The translations under genes and the position numbers were made by a program. Of a DNA stretch of 64,000 nt, positions 15,572 through 27,144 are shown in pieces; position 1 is the first letter of the stretch, and every line of letters starts with the position of its first letter. The notes under the pieces are model-generated. The model had not been told where the DNA came from. It did no database searches and saw nothing but the letters and a program-made list of their open reading frames with translations. The stretch is from Macrobrachium rosenbergii (Eukaryota > Arthropoda > Malacostraca > Decapoda > Palaemonidae): contig NC_089763.1 of NCBI RefSeq assembly GCF_040412425.1, forward strand, positions 50,770,587-50,834,586, read 5' to 3'.

Positions 15572-18500
15572 CTTTATGTAAAATCACTCATGATTAAGGT
15601 CAAAGGTGACCTTCAGTCTATAATACTGTTCAGTTTGAAACTACTGAAGATGATATCATTACATGTGTGAAGCCACACACTTCCTTCAGTCTAATCAGTG
15701 GAATTTATATAGGGGAACTGCAAGGTTTCTCTGATAAGGAATTTTTAGAGCTTTCTCTCTGAGAATGTTTACAACATAAAAAGAAACTAAATGGAAGAAG
15801 TAATGCAGCTCATCTAACCTTCTCTTGTAAATAACCTGCCAGAATTTTTAATATCAGACATCTGAATTTTAAAGTAAGAAAATGCAAATAGACCAAAGCA
15901 ATTCTTCAGGTGCTTTGAGTATGCCCATTTGGTAGTGGTTTAATTTGTCTTTTCTTAGCAACATTCACTTCAGGTGTGATGTCCCTGCCTACACAAGTTA
16001 GGGTAGAAGACACTCTTTAGCCTTGGCAGGCAACTCTTCTAGGAGAAGGACACTCCAAAATCAAACCAGCAGGTGGAAAAGACCCTTTAGCCTTGATAAG
16101 AGAAGGTTATTCTGAATACAAACCTTGTTCTCCAAACTTGGACTGTGCCATAGCCATTATACTATGGCCTTCCATGGTCATGGGTTTGAGTTCCCTTGCT
16201 TGAGGGTGTAATCAGGCTTTATCCTCTCTTTTATTCACTTTCCTGTTTTTCAAAAGTGTATAAGACCGGCTGATGAGAAAGAAAAAGTTGCTCATTGGAT
16301 TATTAGGAAAGTGCCTTCTTCTTTACCTAATCTTTTCCTTCTAATTTCTTAGTACATCTTGACTACCCCCGCCCCCCAGTTGTTGTGGCAAACCTGGCGG
16401 GTTTCTTATTTGCCTTACAAGAAGTGACAGCTCCACCTTGTCTACCTGTTACTTCAGGCGCTTTTTTCAATGATATATGGTTAGGTTTATTTATACTTTA
16501 AATGAAATTTATGTAAATAAAAAATACTGTTGTTGGTGACTGCAGTATTATTCTTTATCATTCTGTTGATTTTTACTAAGTACCTCTTGTAATGAGTCTA
16601 TTTATTAGTTTTGCTACTAATTATATGTTGTTAATTTTAATTCTTTTGGGAGACATTGAGCTGAACCCTGGGCCTCCTACTCATTACTGTAAGAAATATT
16701 GCAAAGTACTTTTCTCAGATATTCTGGGCTTAAGGTAAAATTTTCTTGACCTCCAGAGTTGTTCCCAACTATGATTTTTTTTTATCTGAGATACATGTAA
16801 GCAGTAAGAAGTCAAAGGTTGAGCTAAAATCCCGGGTTTGATGGCCCTGACTTTATTTATTGTTGTAACATCCCACATGTGCAAGGTATGGCTGTATACA
16901 CTAAGTCTGTATGTGACCTATTAATCGTCAGAAAAACTTGGAGTGTAGTTGCTATGAAATTCTTTGTTTTAAGATTTACAGTAAATTCTACAATGTTGAC
17001 ATATTTGCTTTTTACAGCAATCCAAATATTGATGATTCTATATATCACTGTCTCTTGGAAAGGATTAGGATGGCTTAGTCATAAGATTCATAAGCCTCAT
17101 TCGTTATTTGTTGAAACAGCAGTGCAAAGCACAGCAAGTGGCCTAATTCAAACTCCACAGATCAACATGGCCTGCTGCTCCTGAATTCTGTGTATCCTCC
17201 AACTTTGTCCAGCTAACTGAAGAACCCTAACATATTTCTGGTAATAGATTGGGCTTCATATAGACAGCTGTCCAATCTAGAGCCAATTGGGGTTGCATTA
17301 TTGAAGCTTGGCAGGCAATTAATATCTCAGATGCAATATCAGATCAAGATTCCAAGAAGTTTAATGAAATGATGGTGGCTATTTTAGTAAGGTATGCCCC
17401 TAGAAAGGTCATCAAATTCAGGACAAATAACCAGCCATGATTTGAAGATATGTGTAGACGAGCTTACCATGACAAACAGACCAAATTCAACACAAGGGGA
17501 CAAAATCATTCACATGAAAATTACACCATTTGTGTTGAACCTTTTTGTTGTGAATAGAATTTGCCATATAGTTGAGAGAAATTACAATAATTCCTTAAAG
17601 AGGAAACATGAAGGAATTACTCAACCTCATCTGTGACGGATCAATTTGGCATCATCTATCTTTGGGTCAGGCTCGTCTTCCATTCCACCACTACAACAGA
17701 TGATAGTAGACTGGTTGCTGGCCCTAAGGAAAAGGCTGAACTGTTTCATCGAGCTTTTGAAGCTAAGCAATCAGCTGAGGCTGTCCCTCTTCCTGGTACT
17801 TGTCATCCTGAACATATTTCAAAATTTGCATTTTGCTTTAGTGATGTTAAGAAAATTCTGGATAATCGTGATAGCTGGGGTGGCAAAGATCCTGATGGCT
17901 TCTTCCCTTTGTTTTTAAAAAAGGTTTCTACAGTGTTGTCTCCCAATATTAGTATATTCTAAAGATTTTTATGTCGATGTAGTATCTTTGTGGATGAACT
18001 TAAGTTTAGTAATACAGTGCCTGTTCCAAAGAATGGCATATCTTCAGACTGAAGTAACTACAGGCTAATTTCTATTCTTCCTGTGCTCTCCAAAGTTGCA
18101 AAAAAAACTTATTTTTAAGCCACTTTAAAAACATGTGGAATTTAAAGGATTGTTAGCTGATAGTCAATGTGCATATAGGAAGCAGTTAGGTACCTGTGAT
18201 GCTCTCTTAGATTTGTCATGCCATTTGCAAGAGAACCTTGATAAAGGTTTTGAGTGAAGTGTAGTCTGAACGGATCTTAGCGCTGCTTTCAATTTAGTAA
18301 ATCACAAGGCACTTATTTATAGACTTAGTAATCTTGGAGTGGATGGATGTGTTTTAGGTTTACCTGAAGATTTCCTTACAGGTACACAGCAACGAGTTGC
18401 TGTTGATGGTATCTTTAGCAAACCAAGACCTGTTGTGCTTGGGGTTCCACAGATTAGTGTTCTTGGTCTGCTGTTATTTTTAGTGTATACAAGTGATGTG

Positions 18501-19523
18501 GTTGTTGGCCTGAAAAACAAGATTGTTCAGTATGCCGATGATGCAACACTTGTGGGTGTAGTAAAGTCTTCACTTATGAGAAATGAAGCTGCCCATAGTC
18601 TCAGTCGGAACGATGGATCAGATTAGTGAAAGGTGTAGTCGGTAGGGTATGAGGTTGAACTCCAGTAAAACGAAAACACTATCGATTAGCAGATCTCGTA
18701 CAGATTTTCCACCTATCTTCCTTTTCAGGTGGATGGGACTCTGCTGAATGAGTCTGAAGGTTTAACTTTTGACTCACTTCTTATTACTGAGAAACATCTG
18801 ATGAAAGCGTCAGCAAATGCCACACGAAAGTCAGTTAATAATGTACATAAGGCCTCATATGTTCATAACAGTGATAAAATCAGTGCAGCCTGTTTCAAGT
18901 AATTTGTTCTTCCTGTACTAGAATACTGTTCTCCAGTGTGGATGCCTGCTTCTGCCAGAGATTTAACTCTTTTAAACAGAGTGGTTGTTGGTGGTTGGTT
19001 TCTGTCTCCTAATATTAGCAGTTATGACTTGAACCATCGACAAATGGTCTATTGTTTGTCAATTTTTCATATTGTATTTTAACAGATCTTTCAGATTCAC
19101 AATTGATCCCTGATCCCCTTTTCCTGCAGAGAGCAACCAGATCTTCTGAACAGCAGCACCAATATGCAGTAAACTGTCCAACTTCTCTGTTCCAGACGGT
19201 CCTTTATTCGTCACACCACTGGACTGTGGAACAGTCTCCTGAAGATGTCATGTAATTGGAACTTCAGAAGTTCAAGCGAAGATGCAGTGCATTACTACCT
19301 TAACACAATTCTCCTTGTATTTTAATAACTTACTTACATTTTTATCTATGTATTTATTAATTTGTTAATGTATTTTTTCTGTTTTTATAAGTGATCTCTT
19401 CTTTTTGTATTTCCCATTACCTATTCTTTTACATCTTTCGAATGAACACCATATTCTTTGGAAGCTTGAATTTCATGTAAATGGCCACTGTGGGCTTGTT
19501 CCATGTGAATAGGGTTCATCTTC

Positions 19524-19599
<76 letters not shown>

Positions 19600-19600
19600 T
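15572..19600 (+). mobile_element. Non-LTR retrotransposon (LINE copy B), decayed, left arm
   Basis: Same family as copy A but in the opposite orientation, with its 5' part abutting the Gypsy element. An ORF1-like remnant is readable near 15.65-15.75 kb (SFSLISGIYIGELQGFSDKE). The APE-type endonuclease spans about 16.64-17.23 kb. The RT starts near 17.63 kb; 18,339-18,626 holds the VPQ..VLG box and an intact YADD at 18,531-18,542. The C-terminal region runs to 19,255, with the R-T-rich element near 19.13 kb. The 3' UTR ends in (AAT)n at 19,524-19,600. Stops and frameshifts break it throughout. Its YADD is preserved where copy A has lost it. Clade guess: jockey/CR1-like. Confidence 0.82.
16640..17230 (+). 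pseudogene. LINE copy B endonuclease domain remnant
   Basis: Pieces in several frames give the order expected of an APE-type endonuclease: an early LGL..NFLDLQSCSQ segment, an ET-type motif near DTCK, the IPGFDGPDF..C segment, the GMAVYTK segment, and a degenerate GDxN region around 17.09-17.12 kb. The domain nicks target DNA to prime reverse transcription in this class of element. Frameshifts every few hundred bases mean no functional protein. Confidence 0.65.
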
Positions 19601-19604
19601 TTGC

Positions 19605-20729
19605 AGGATAATGGGATTACAAAAAGAAATGCCTCAAAAGCTAAGTGGAAATGAATGAATAGTCACAAATGTTTGAATAGATATTGTTTCCACTGTGAAG
19701 GAGACCACTCATCTTAGTCTCAACAGTTGAAATAGTGCATGATGAATATGTATTATAATCATGATAATGTGACGTATAGTGCAGGGGTCGAGCAGTGCAG
19801 GGGTGAGTCTTAATAGTTTTTGGATTTCAGCACTGCTCAGTGCGATTTCAGCACTGCTCAGCACGATTCAGCACATTCAGCGCAATTCAGCATTGGCCAC
19901 CTGATCAGAAGTTGCCTCAGATACAGCGACACGTGGAATGGAAGGAATGTGACCTGGGCGTCTCATACTTCAGCAGCTTTCATACACTCACCTTTGGAAT
20001 ACAACAGGTATCAGTGACATGGTTTCAAGGTGGATCCTTCCGTCCCTGTTTTGGATAGAAATTTCTAGAACTTTTATCTAGTCATAAATCCGGATTATGG
20101 GCGTGCCTGGAGATGACGTTTGTTCGTTCGTGTGTACCTAGTGAAGGGTTTTGCAGGGCGAGTGTTAAGAGTTTTGGAAAATATCTTTCATTGTGGTGTG
20201 AGAAGCAGTGGTAGACGGACATTGGAAATTCCAGGTTCAGATTCCTTGCTGAGAGGCTGAGTGTGAACTTAGAAAATGACTAACTTTTCAAAGTGCAATT
20301 TCTAATGTTAACTCCAGTGTTGATGTCTTTATGTCTTTTCAGTATGCTTTCTGTTTGATATGAGCTGAATGAATTCTGATTTTTATTGGAGATATTTTGT
20401 GTCATTATATATGTTTTGAAGAAGAAGGAGTGAAAACCATAGCCAGCCATGGCACAAAGCCACCTAAAAATGGAACTGACGACAAAATAGAAAGTTATTT
20501 GTAAATAGATTTGGATAATGTGAAATGTCTAGGGGACTTGGTGGGAGACGAGAATTCATCCCCACACATTATGTTTTCTTGCAACTGTTTGGTTTTGCTT
20601 TTGGGGTTTGGCTTAATGGGTTTATTATCTAGTATGCATAATTTCATTTACATGACTTGTTGTTAGACTTGCATAATAAACTTTATTTTTTGTAAGCTAG
20701 GTTTTGATTTACATACCTTAGAAATAGGA

Positions 20730-20730
<1 letters not shown>
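19605..20730. other. Unassigned arm segment (left)
   Basis: No recognised gene. It contains a short tandem run of a 20-21 base unit built on TTCAGCACTGCTCAG at about 19,826-19,890. The open frames 19,820-20,017 and 19,840-20,058 arise from that run. It lies upstream of the I-like LINE and could be that element's 5' part, but nothing proves it. The mirrored copy is 32,455-33,548 and is very similar. Confidence 0.4.

Positions 20731-20732
<2 letters not shown>

Positions 20733-20794
<62 letters not shown>
20733..20794. repeat. (GA)n microsatellite
   Basis: About 31 GA units, with a second short GA run at 20,832-20,848. The mirrored (CT)n is at 32,391-32,450, where the short run is also present. 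Confidence 0.95.
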
Positions 20795-20798
<4 letters not shown>

Positions 20799-20889
20799 CT
20801 CGACCAGAGAGGATGCCAAGTTTTCATGGGAAAGAGAGAGAGAGAGAGCAATTTCAAGGCCATCACTGCCAGATGCTCGAAGGTGTGTT

Positions 20890-22278
20890 CCCGTCCTAGG
20901 TATTGGGGGGGATAAATATATTAGTTATGGTAGAGCAAAGGAAAAGCCTATTGGCGCTAACAAGTTGCCAGAATCTTATGCAAAAATCGTCGCTAAAATT
21001 ACAACAAATAATTTTTAAAAATCACCTCACGATCATCATAATTCTAATAATTTGACTTCTGTGGAAGAATCTAAAATTTCTACACCTTAGGTAATTCCTG
21101 CTGCTTCTTCCAAAAAAATTCGGCCTTAACTGCTCTTGCTGCTACATCAGAACCTTCAACAGTGGAATTATATGCAAATGCAGTAATTCAGACTCCCTAT
21201 ACAAATTATACATATGCTTCTGTTAGACCTAAGAAGCAAAATCAAAAGGCCACTTCACCCAAAGACAATGATACAAAAAAATGTGCCGTCTCAAGATTAT
21301 TCAGAGAAATCAACCTCAGACTCTAAAACATCTAAAAAAACACACTAACATTCATTGGTTGACAAAGATGGCTTTTGCTTACCAATGGGGGAACGAGAGA
21401 GCACGTCCAGTATCTCCCAAAGGCAATAGTGGCTTAGTAACAAAAACCACTTATACTGTCCCCGATGAAAGCTCCTCCCCAGCAAAAAGGAAACCAAGAT
21501 CATTCACTCTCCAATGAGGCAAATAGACACAGATAAAATTAGTATCCAGCATCTCCGGAGAAACCCAGTGTCCCTACATTAAATGGTAAATTATCTAGAA
21601 AGAAACAGAACTTTGTAGTCAGAGGATAAGACTGGGGATTTCAAACTCTCACCACCAGTAGTGGCAGACGTTTTGCAGTGAAACAGCAGAGGTCTCAGAT
21701 CACGCCTTGGGCTAATTGAGATATTGTTACACGATTACAATATTAGCATTATATGCCTGCAAGAAACAAAATTAGGTAACCACTCCTGTAACCCAACTAA
21801 ATTATGCATTCATTCACTCTATGCCACCCACTGATGAAAGAAGTAAAGGGAGGGCTAGTGTAATGGTAAAAAATTTCAGCAAAACAAGCCATCATATTTG
21901 ATACTAAATGGCACATGAGAATGGATTCAAATTTTCTGCTGCAAAGACTGTTGCAGTAAGTTTTAGCTGTAGAAGGACTAAGGAGGTTCTGACAACTTTG
22001 AAGATGAATGGTAGCATCTTACCCTATAGCGATGAAGAGAGGTTCCGTGGAATCATTCTTGATAGGAGACTTGCTTGGTCTCTACACGTAAGCTTTTTAA
22101 AGGGCAGAACAAAGAAATCGGTAGATATTTTAAAGGTTGTATCCAGTTTTAATTGGGGAGCAGGCAGAGAATACCTTTAAAACTTATACAATGCCCTGTG
22201 TCATTCTAAACAGATTATGGATGCCAAATTTACTCTAGTGGTTGTGAAAATGAAGTGGAAAAATAGGATGTTATATAA

Positions 22279-22284
<6 letters not shown>
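20890..22284 (+). mobile_element. I-like non-LTR retrotransposon, internally deleted, left arm
   Basis: Three parts are readable. At 20.93-21.54 kb there is a lysine/serine-rich ORF1-like stretch (KKQNQKATSPKDND). Near 21.67-21.78 kb is the start of an APE endonuclease, with NSRGLRSRLG and IICLQETKLGN. At 21,908-22,180 is the C-terminal part of an RT (NGFKFSAAKT, then GIILDRRLAWSLHV and NWGAG). The rest of the endonuclease and all of the RT catalytic core are missing, so a large internal deletion joins the two near 21.85-21.91 kb. The RT remnant resembles the 60.2-61.6 kb element. After about 22,284 the sequence runs directly into (AT)n. Confidence 0.72.

Positions 22285-22362
<78 letters not shown>
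22285..22362. repeat. (AT)n microsatellite between LINE and SINE
   Basis: A pure AT run joining the LINE remnant to the SINE. The mirrored run is 30,804-30,893, so this fusion predates the inverted duplication. Confidence 0.93.
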
Positions 22363-22365
<3 letters not shown>

Positions 22366-22834
22366 CGATATGCTCAGGTCAGTCGGTAGAGCGGCAGACT
22401 CGGACTTCATAAGAAGTCTGTGTCGCGGTTTAAATCCTCAGCCAGCCGGTCAGAGGGCGGACATTTTGCTATCCGTGTAGACACCCCGGGATTATGTATG
22501 TAATCAACGGATAGGTTTGCTGAAAGCAAATGGGTGTTACAGACTAATGCACACACAAACAAAGCCACTCCAACATCTTCAAAAAACAGAACAGACGCCT
22601 TACACGTCTCGAACTGTCGGCCTAAACCGCTCACGTCTCTTCACTGCTGGGAGAAATGGAGCTGGGGATTTGGCATGATACATATACACATGTGCTACCG
22701 GGGTGTAAGTGATGTCAGGCAGGGCAGGCCGATCGAGGCTACGGCCTACCCCTCGCCAAATCAAAGTCCTTCAAAAGAAGGCATCGTGCTTTACCCCATA
22801 TGAAAAATGGGAAAAAGCACATTAAACGAAGAAG
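22366..22834 (+). mobile_element. tRNA-derived SINE (left copy)
   Basis: The 5' part is tRNA-like. An A-box-like GGTCAGTCGGTAGAGCGG lies at 22,377-22,394, and a B-box-like GGTTTAAATCC at 22,427-22,437, at tRNA-like spacing, with an anticodon-arm-like inverted repeat (GACTTCATAAGAAGTC) between them. These form an RNA polymerase III internal promoter. The downstream body of about 350 bases is not tRNA-related and ends at another (AT)n tract. The right-arm copy retains a few extra 5' bases. It is not a functional tRNA gene: the acceptor stem is not closed and the sequence continues as a repeat body. Confidence 0.72.
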
Positions 22835-22837
22835 ATA

Positions 22838-22902
<65 letters not shown>
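22835..22902. repeat. (AT)n microsatellite between SINE and Penelope element
   Basis: An AT run with one TTA interruption near its start. The mirrored run is at 30,258-30,330. Confidence 0.93.
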
Positions 22903-22908
<6 letters not shown>

Positions 22909-22960
22909 CATATACATAGCTTAATGATGAATAAATATTGCCAAGACCAGGAAGAACATT

Positions 22961-23006
22961 CTTTATTATACGAGCTTTCGAGGTATAAAACTTCATCATC
23001 AGGCTG
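22961..23006 (-). ncRNA. Hammerhead-ribozyme-like motif 1
   Basis: On the minus strand: CTGATGA, then a stem II candidate GAAGT/ACCTC with one mismatch around a five-base loop, then GAAA and a helix III-like GCTCG. The CUGAUGA...GAAA core arrangement is that of type I hammerheads known from Penelope-like terminal repeats. The mismatch weakens stem II. Helices I and III are not firmly established from one copy. Confidence 0.5.
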
Positions 23007-23235
23007 AAAAAGCAACAAGGATGAGAATCAATGAGATTACAATAAAATGAATTGTCATAATAAATTTTCAGCAAAAATACTAATCAAATATATAAAACAA
23101 ACAGTAAATACAAACTAAAATGGTAAGAGGCAAAAAAACGAAAAATTAAAAAAGAACACAAACATAAAAATATAAAAATAAGGCGAAATGTAAACAAACT
23201 ACCACTCACAAAGTAAAATATTTAACGACCCAATT

Positions 23236-23420
23236 GTGATAACTCCTTAAACACAAGGAAAGTATCATCTACAAACCTATTATCGTAGGTATGTAGATGA
23301 TACTTTCCTTGTGTTTAAGGAATTATCACATGTTGATTTGTTTTTGAATATTTTAGGAAAGTATCATCTACATACCTATTATCGTAGGTATGTAGATGAT
23401 ACTTTCTTTGTGTTTTAAGG
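23236..23420. repeat. Fold-back at the Penelope YVDD segment
   Basis: A hairpin-forming inverted repeat of about 36-38 bases per arm surrounds the loop TTATCG near 23,273. Both arms are copies of the sequence encoding RYVDDTF. A second, tandem copy of the same segment with its own inverted flank follows about 100 bases on. The right arm has the same arrangement at 29,740-29,905. Confidence 0.8.
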
Positions 23421-24479
23421 AATTATCACATGTTGATTTGTTTTTTTGAATATTTTAATTCTCGTCACCCTAACATTTATGTTACTTGTGAGACAGTACA
23501 GGATAATAAGTTGTCATTTTTAGATGTTCAGGTATACAGAAATATTGGCAAATTTGAGACCTCTGTTTATAGGAAAAGTACGTTTACTGGCTTGATTGAA
23601 TTACCTCAGTTTTTCACCAAAGTTGTATAAGATGAATTCAATATGCACTTTGATAAGTAGAGCCTACAATGTTTGTTGTGATTTTAATTTTTTCATCAAG
23701 ATATGGTTTTCCTCCTGAATTATTTTTTGAAAACTCGTATCCCATTTTTGTATTTTACAAAGTTCTGACATTTTTTAAATGAAAAGTTTTTTCCAGACCG
23801 GTGTACAGTACTGCTAGTAAAGATGTAAAGTACATTAAATTGCCTTACCTTAGTCATAGTAGCTATATGGTCCGAAAAAGTTACAAGAAATACTTAAGCA
23901 TTGTTTCCCTCAAATTAGTTTCCGGTTCGTTTTCAATAATCCTTTTAATTTAAGATCACTTTTGAGGAGAAGCCTACTCTGCCTGTGGACCTTAATTCCT
24001 GTGTCGTTTACTTGTTCACTTGTTCGCAGTGGTCTGCGATACGTGGTATCCAGTTCCCGCTGGCTCAGCCACAGAATTTTTATTAGCATTATAACATTCT
24101 TCCTTCACCTCCTTGATCCGACTTCAAACGTCTGTCAGATTCATATCCCAATTTCAGAAAGAGCTGCTGATCACAAAAAGATGAAGGGAATTGAACAACA
24201 ACTCGTCTGGTATCTAACTAGCTATCGTGTAATTTCATAGTAGGTACTCAGTTAGGTCGTTAAATATTTTACTTTGTGAGTGGTAGTTTGTTTACATTTC
24301 ACTATAGTTTTATTTTCATATTTTTATGTTTGTGTTTTTAATTTTTCGTTATTTTACGTCTCACCTTTTAGTTTACTTACTTGTTCATTTTATATTTCAA
24401 GTTAGTATTTGCTGAAGATTTATTAGACAATTCATTTTGCTGTAATTTTGCTTGATTCTCATCCTTTGTCGGTTTTTTC

Positions 24480-24523
24480 AGCCTGATGATGAGGTTTTAT
24501 ACTGGGAAAGCTTGTAATAAAGA
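24480..24523 (+). ncRNA. Hammerhead-ribozyme-like motif 2
   Basis: The core CTGATGA and GAAA are present, but stem II (GAGGT against ACTGG) is poorly paired, so this copy is probably inactive. It is in inverted orientation to motif 1 at the other end of the same element. Confidence 0.4.
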
Positions 24524-24591
24524 ATGTTCTTCCTGGTCTTGGCAATATTATTTATCATTAAGCTAAGATTTCCAAGTAGCTGCCCAATTAC

Positions 24592-24597
<6 letters not shown>

Positions 24598-24683
<86 letters not shown>
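24598..24683. repeat. (AT)n tract at the left inner arm boundary
   Basis: A pure AT run. Homology between the arms ends at its start; the right-arm homology begins at the end of the (AT)n tract at 28,443-28,482. Confidence 0.93.
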
Positions 24684-24689
<6 letters not shown>

Positions 24690-24792
24690 TTAGTTTTTCA
24701 CTTAAATTGTGAAGGACTAGAGTATGGCATTAGAATTTTCAGACATCTACCATATTTTAAAAGAGTAGATACCACTACGGACTCACGCCATT

Positions 24793-24850
<58 letters not shown>

Positions 24851-25980
24851 GTATATATATATATACGCACTGTATAAATATAATATGTTATTTTTGTGTC
24901 AAATGCTGATAATGAAGGTAGTCATAGGAGAGAAAATTAAAATTGTTACTCATTTCGATATCGACTGAATACATAAGCAAAGTTTGCAATAGCATTTGCC
25001 GATCGGTATCCTTTCATTTCTTTTCATTACGACCAAACCTTCAGAACACGATTCAAATTCTTTCACCCGCTAGTTATTTGTCATTCACTATATAGCTCAC
25101 ATTGCCAACCTTCTGAATATGCAGTGCTTACAGCGCAACGTTTGTCGTTAGACTAACTTTTTTCATATTTTATTTATCATTCTATCTTTGACTGGGAGTC
25201 TTTGTGTTTGGAGAGGTTTCAGAATGGCACATCTTCTGGAGCCAGGCCAAAGTTCCAGGGCATAGGAAAATAACATTCTCTGCCTCATTGTGAGTTGCCA
25301 ATGTTAGTTCATACTTATATGATATGGCACAAACATGGTGAAAACGTGTATTTAAATACAGTATATTGTAGCAGTATACAGCTCTTTAGAAAAGAAAGGT
25401 TACGCTGAACGACTGTTAATAAGATATCTTTCTCTCGTAGTTAGTTAAAATAATTTCTACACTTGACGAAAGGCTTGAGTGAAGCATCTTTATTCATATT
25501 GAAGTGCTGAAACAATCGGTCTGCGCAAACAGTTCAAACTCACCCCTGTTTACATGAGTGACTCATCTTTTAGTCACATGTACATCAGCTCCGAAGGAGT
25601 TGGGATGAAGACACTGGATCACCCAAACAAAGTCCTCCTCTCTCCTCCTCTTCCTCTTCCTTCTCTCTCCTCGCCAGAGTTGTCCCTTACATTTACTCCT
25701 GGTCGCACGGGCAGCAGACACCATCGGCCGGCAAATGGCGGTGTTTAGCTCGCCATGGCGTCACAAACAACAGCATTTTCCACAGTTGCCTGACAAGAAT
25801 TTACTAAGAAAGACCTGTTCAGACCAGTGAATCTGACAGTGTTCACAGAACAGAACAAAACATCAGGTAACGCACCACACAGCAGTGCTTCACTGTCCGT
25901 TTACGTCTCTCCTTAGAGAAGGCATGGTGTTAATTGCTTGCTTAGACTACGATTGGGCAATGCTCATTGAGCCATAGAAT
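24684..25980. other. Spacer DNA, no gene recognised
   Basis: Mostly single-copy-looking AT-rich sequence, with another (AT)n tract at 24,796-24,866. The open frame 25,554-25,748 is short, proline/serine-rich over a CT-rich stretch and has no domain, so it is not called. Nothing here is mirrored elsewhere in the window. Confidence 0.5.
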
Positions 25981-26190
<210 letters not shown>

Positions 26191-26194
26191 TTAT

Positions 26195-27134
26195 ATGTGC
26201 AGCAGTCTCCACTTATGAGAACGGAAGCTGCCCTCAGCCTCAATCGGGACATGAACTGGACCATGTGAATGGTGTACTCGGTGTGGTATGGGGCTGAACT
26301 CCAATAAAAAGAAAATACTATTGATTAGTAGATCTTGTACAGATTTATCAACCCATCTTCCCCTTCAGGTGGATGGGATTTTGCTGAATGAGTCTGAAGC
26401 TTTAACTATTCTGGGAGTACTTTTGATTCACTTCTTACCTTTGAGAAACATCTAAATGAAAGTTTCAGCAAATGCTGCACGAAAGGCCTTATATATTTAT
26501 AACAGTTTTAAAATCAATTTGTTCTTCGTTAACTAGAATATTGTTCTCCAATGTGAATGTCTGCTTCTGCCAGAGATTTATCTCTTCTAGATAGAGTGGT
26601 TCGTGGTGGTAGGTTTCTGTTTCCTAATATTAGCAGTTATGACACTGACCATCTGTGGATGGCCTATTGTTTGTCAATTTTTCACAAGGTGTATTTTAAC
26701 AGAGATCTTTCACATTCACAATTGATCCCTGATCCCCTTTCCTGCCATGTAGCACCAATGTGCAGTAAATGTTCCTCACTGTCCAACTTCTCAGGTCCAG
26801 AGGTCCTTTATTCCTCACACCGTTGGACTGTGGAACAGCCTCCCTGAGGATGTGCAATTGGAACTTCAGAAGTTCAAGTGAAGATGCAATGCATTACTAC
26901 CCTATTATTATTCAACCTGTATTTTAATATTTTACTTACATTTTATTTATTTATTAGTTTGTTAATTAATTTATCTGTTTTTCGAGCAACTGATCTCTTT
27001 CTGTACTTCCCATTACCTTCTGTTACTTCTTTTGAATGAACACCATATTCTATGGAAGTCTGAATTTCAAGTCAATGGCTCCTGTGGGTTTGTTCCATAA
27101 GAACAGGGTTTATCTTTTGAATAATAATAACAAT
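26195..27134 (+). mobile_element. Non-LTR retrotransposon (LINE copy C), 5'-truncated
   Basis: The third copy of the A/B LINE family. It starts just downstream of where the YADD box would be and contains the C-terminal RT region (26,557-26,847 includes LSLLDRVVRGGRFLFPN and the SQLIPDPL segment). It keeps the conserved 3' UTR and ends in a short AAT-type tail at about 27,119-27,134. The 5' end is fused to (AT)n DNA. Truncation at the 5' end is usual for LINE insertions. Confidence 0.8.
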
Positions 27135-27144
27135 AATCTAGTAA

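Larger units (their letters stand above)
22910..24596 (+). mobile_element. Penelope-like retroelement with inverted terminal repeats, left arm
   Basis: A 3' fragment of a Penelope-like element. RT coding begins near 23,270 with a duplicated YVDD-containing segment and continues with FEYFNSRHPNIYVTCETVQD and NKLSFLDVQV to about 23.76 kb. A GIY-YIG endonuclease remnant (GLRYVVSSSRWLSHRI) follows to 24,240. About 0.3 kb of noncoding sequence at 24,256-24,570 is repeated in inverted orientation at 22,930-23,232, so the coding part sits between inverted copies of its own terminal repeat. Family knowledge: Penelope elements pair RT with GIY-YIG and carry terminal repeats in direct or inverted order. 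The GIY-YIG part of this copy is rearranged after 24,080 compared with the right arm. Confidence 0.82.

Noticed and set aside
16130..16260. A second tRNA-like SINE, suggested by GGGTTTGAGTTCCC
   Set aside because: Only a B-box-like sequence is present, with no credible A-box at the right spacing, and it lies inside LINE copy B.
22377..22437. A functional tRNA gene
   Set aside because: A- and B-box-like sequences are present, but the acceptor stem does not close and a repeat body follows, so it is a SINE.
25554..25748. A possible host exon in the spacer
   Set aside because: Short, low-complexity Pro/Ser composition over CT-rich DNA, no domain, no clear splice context.
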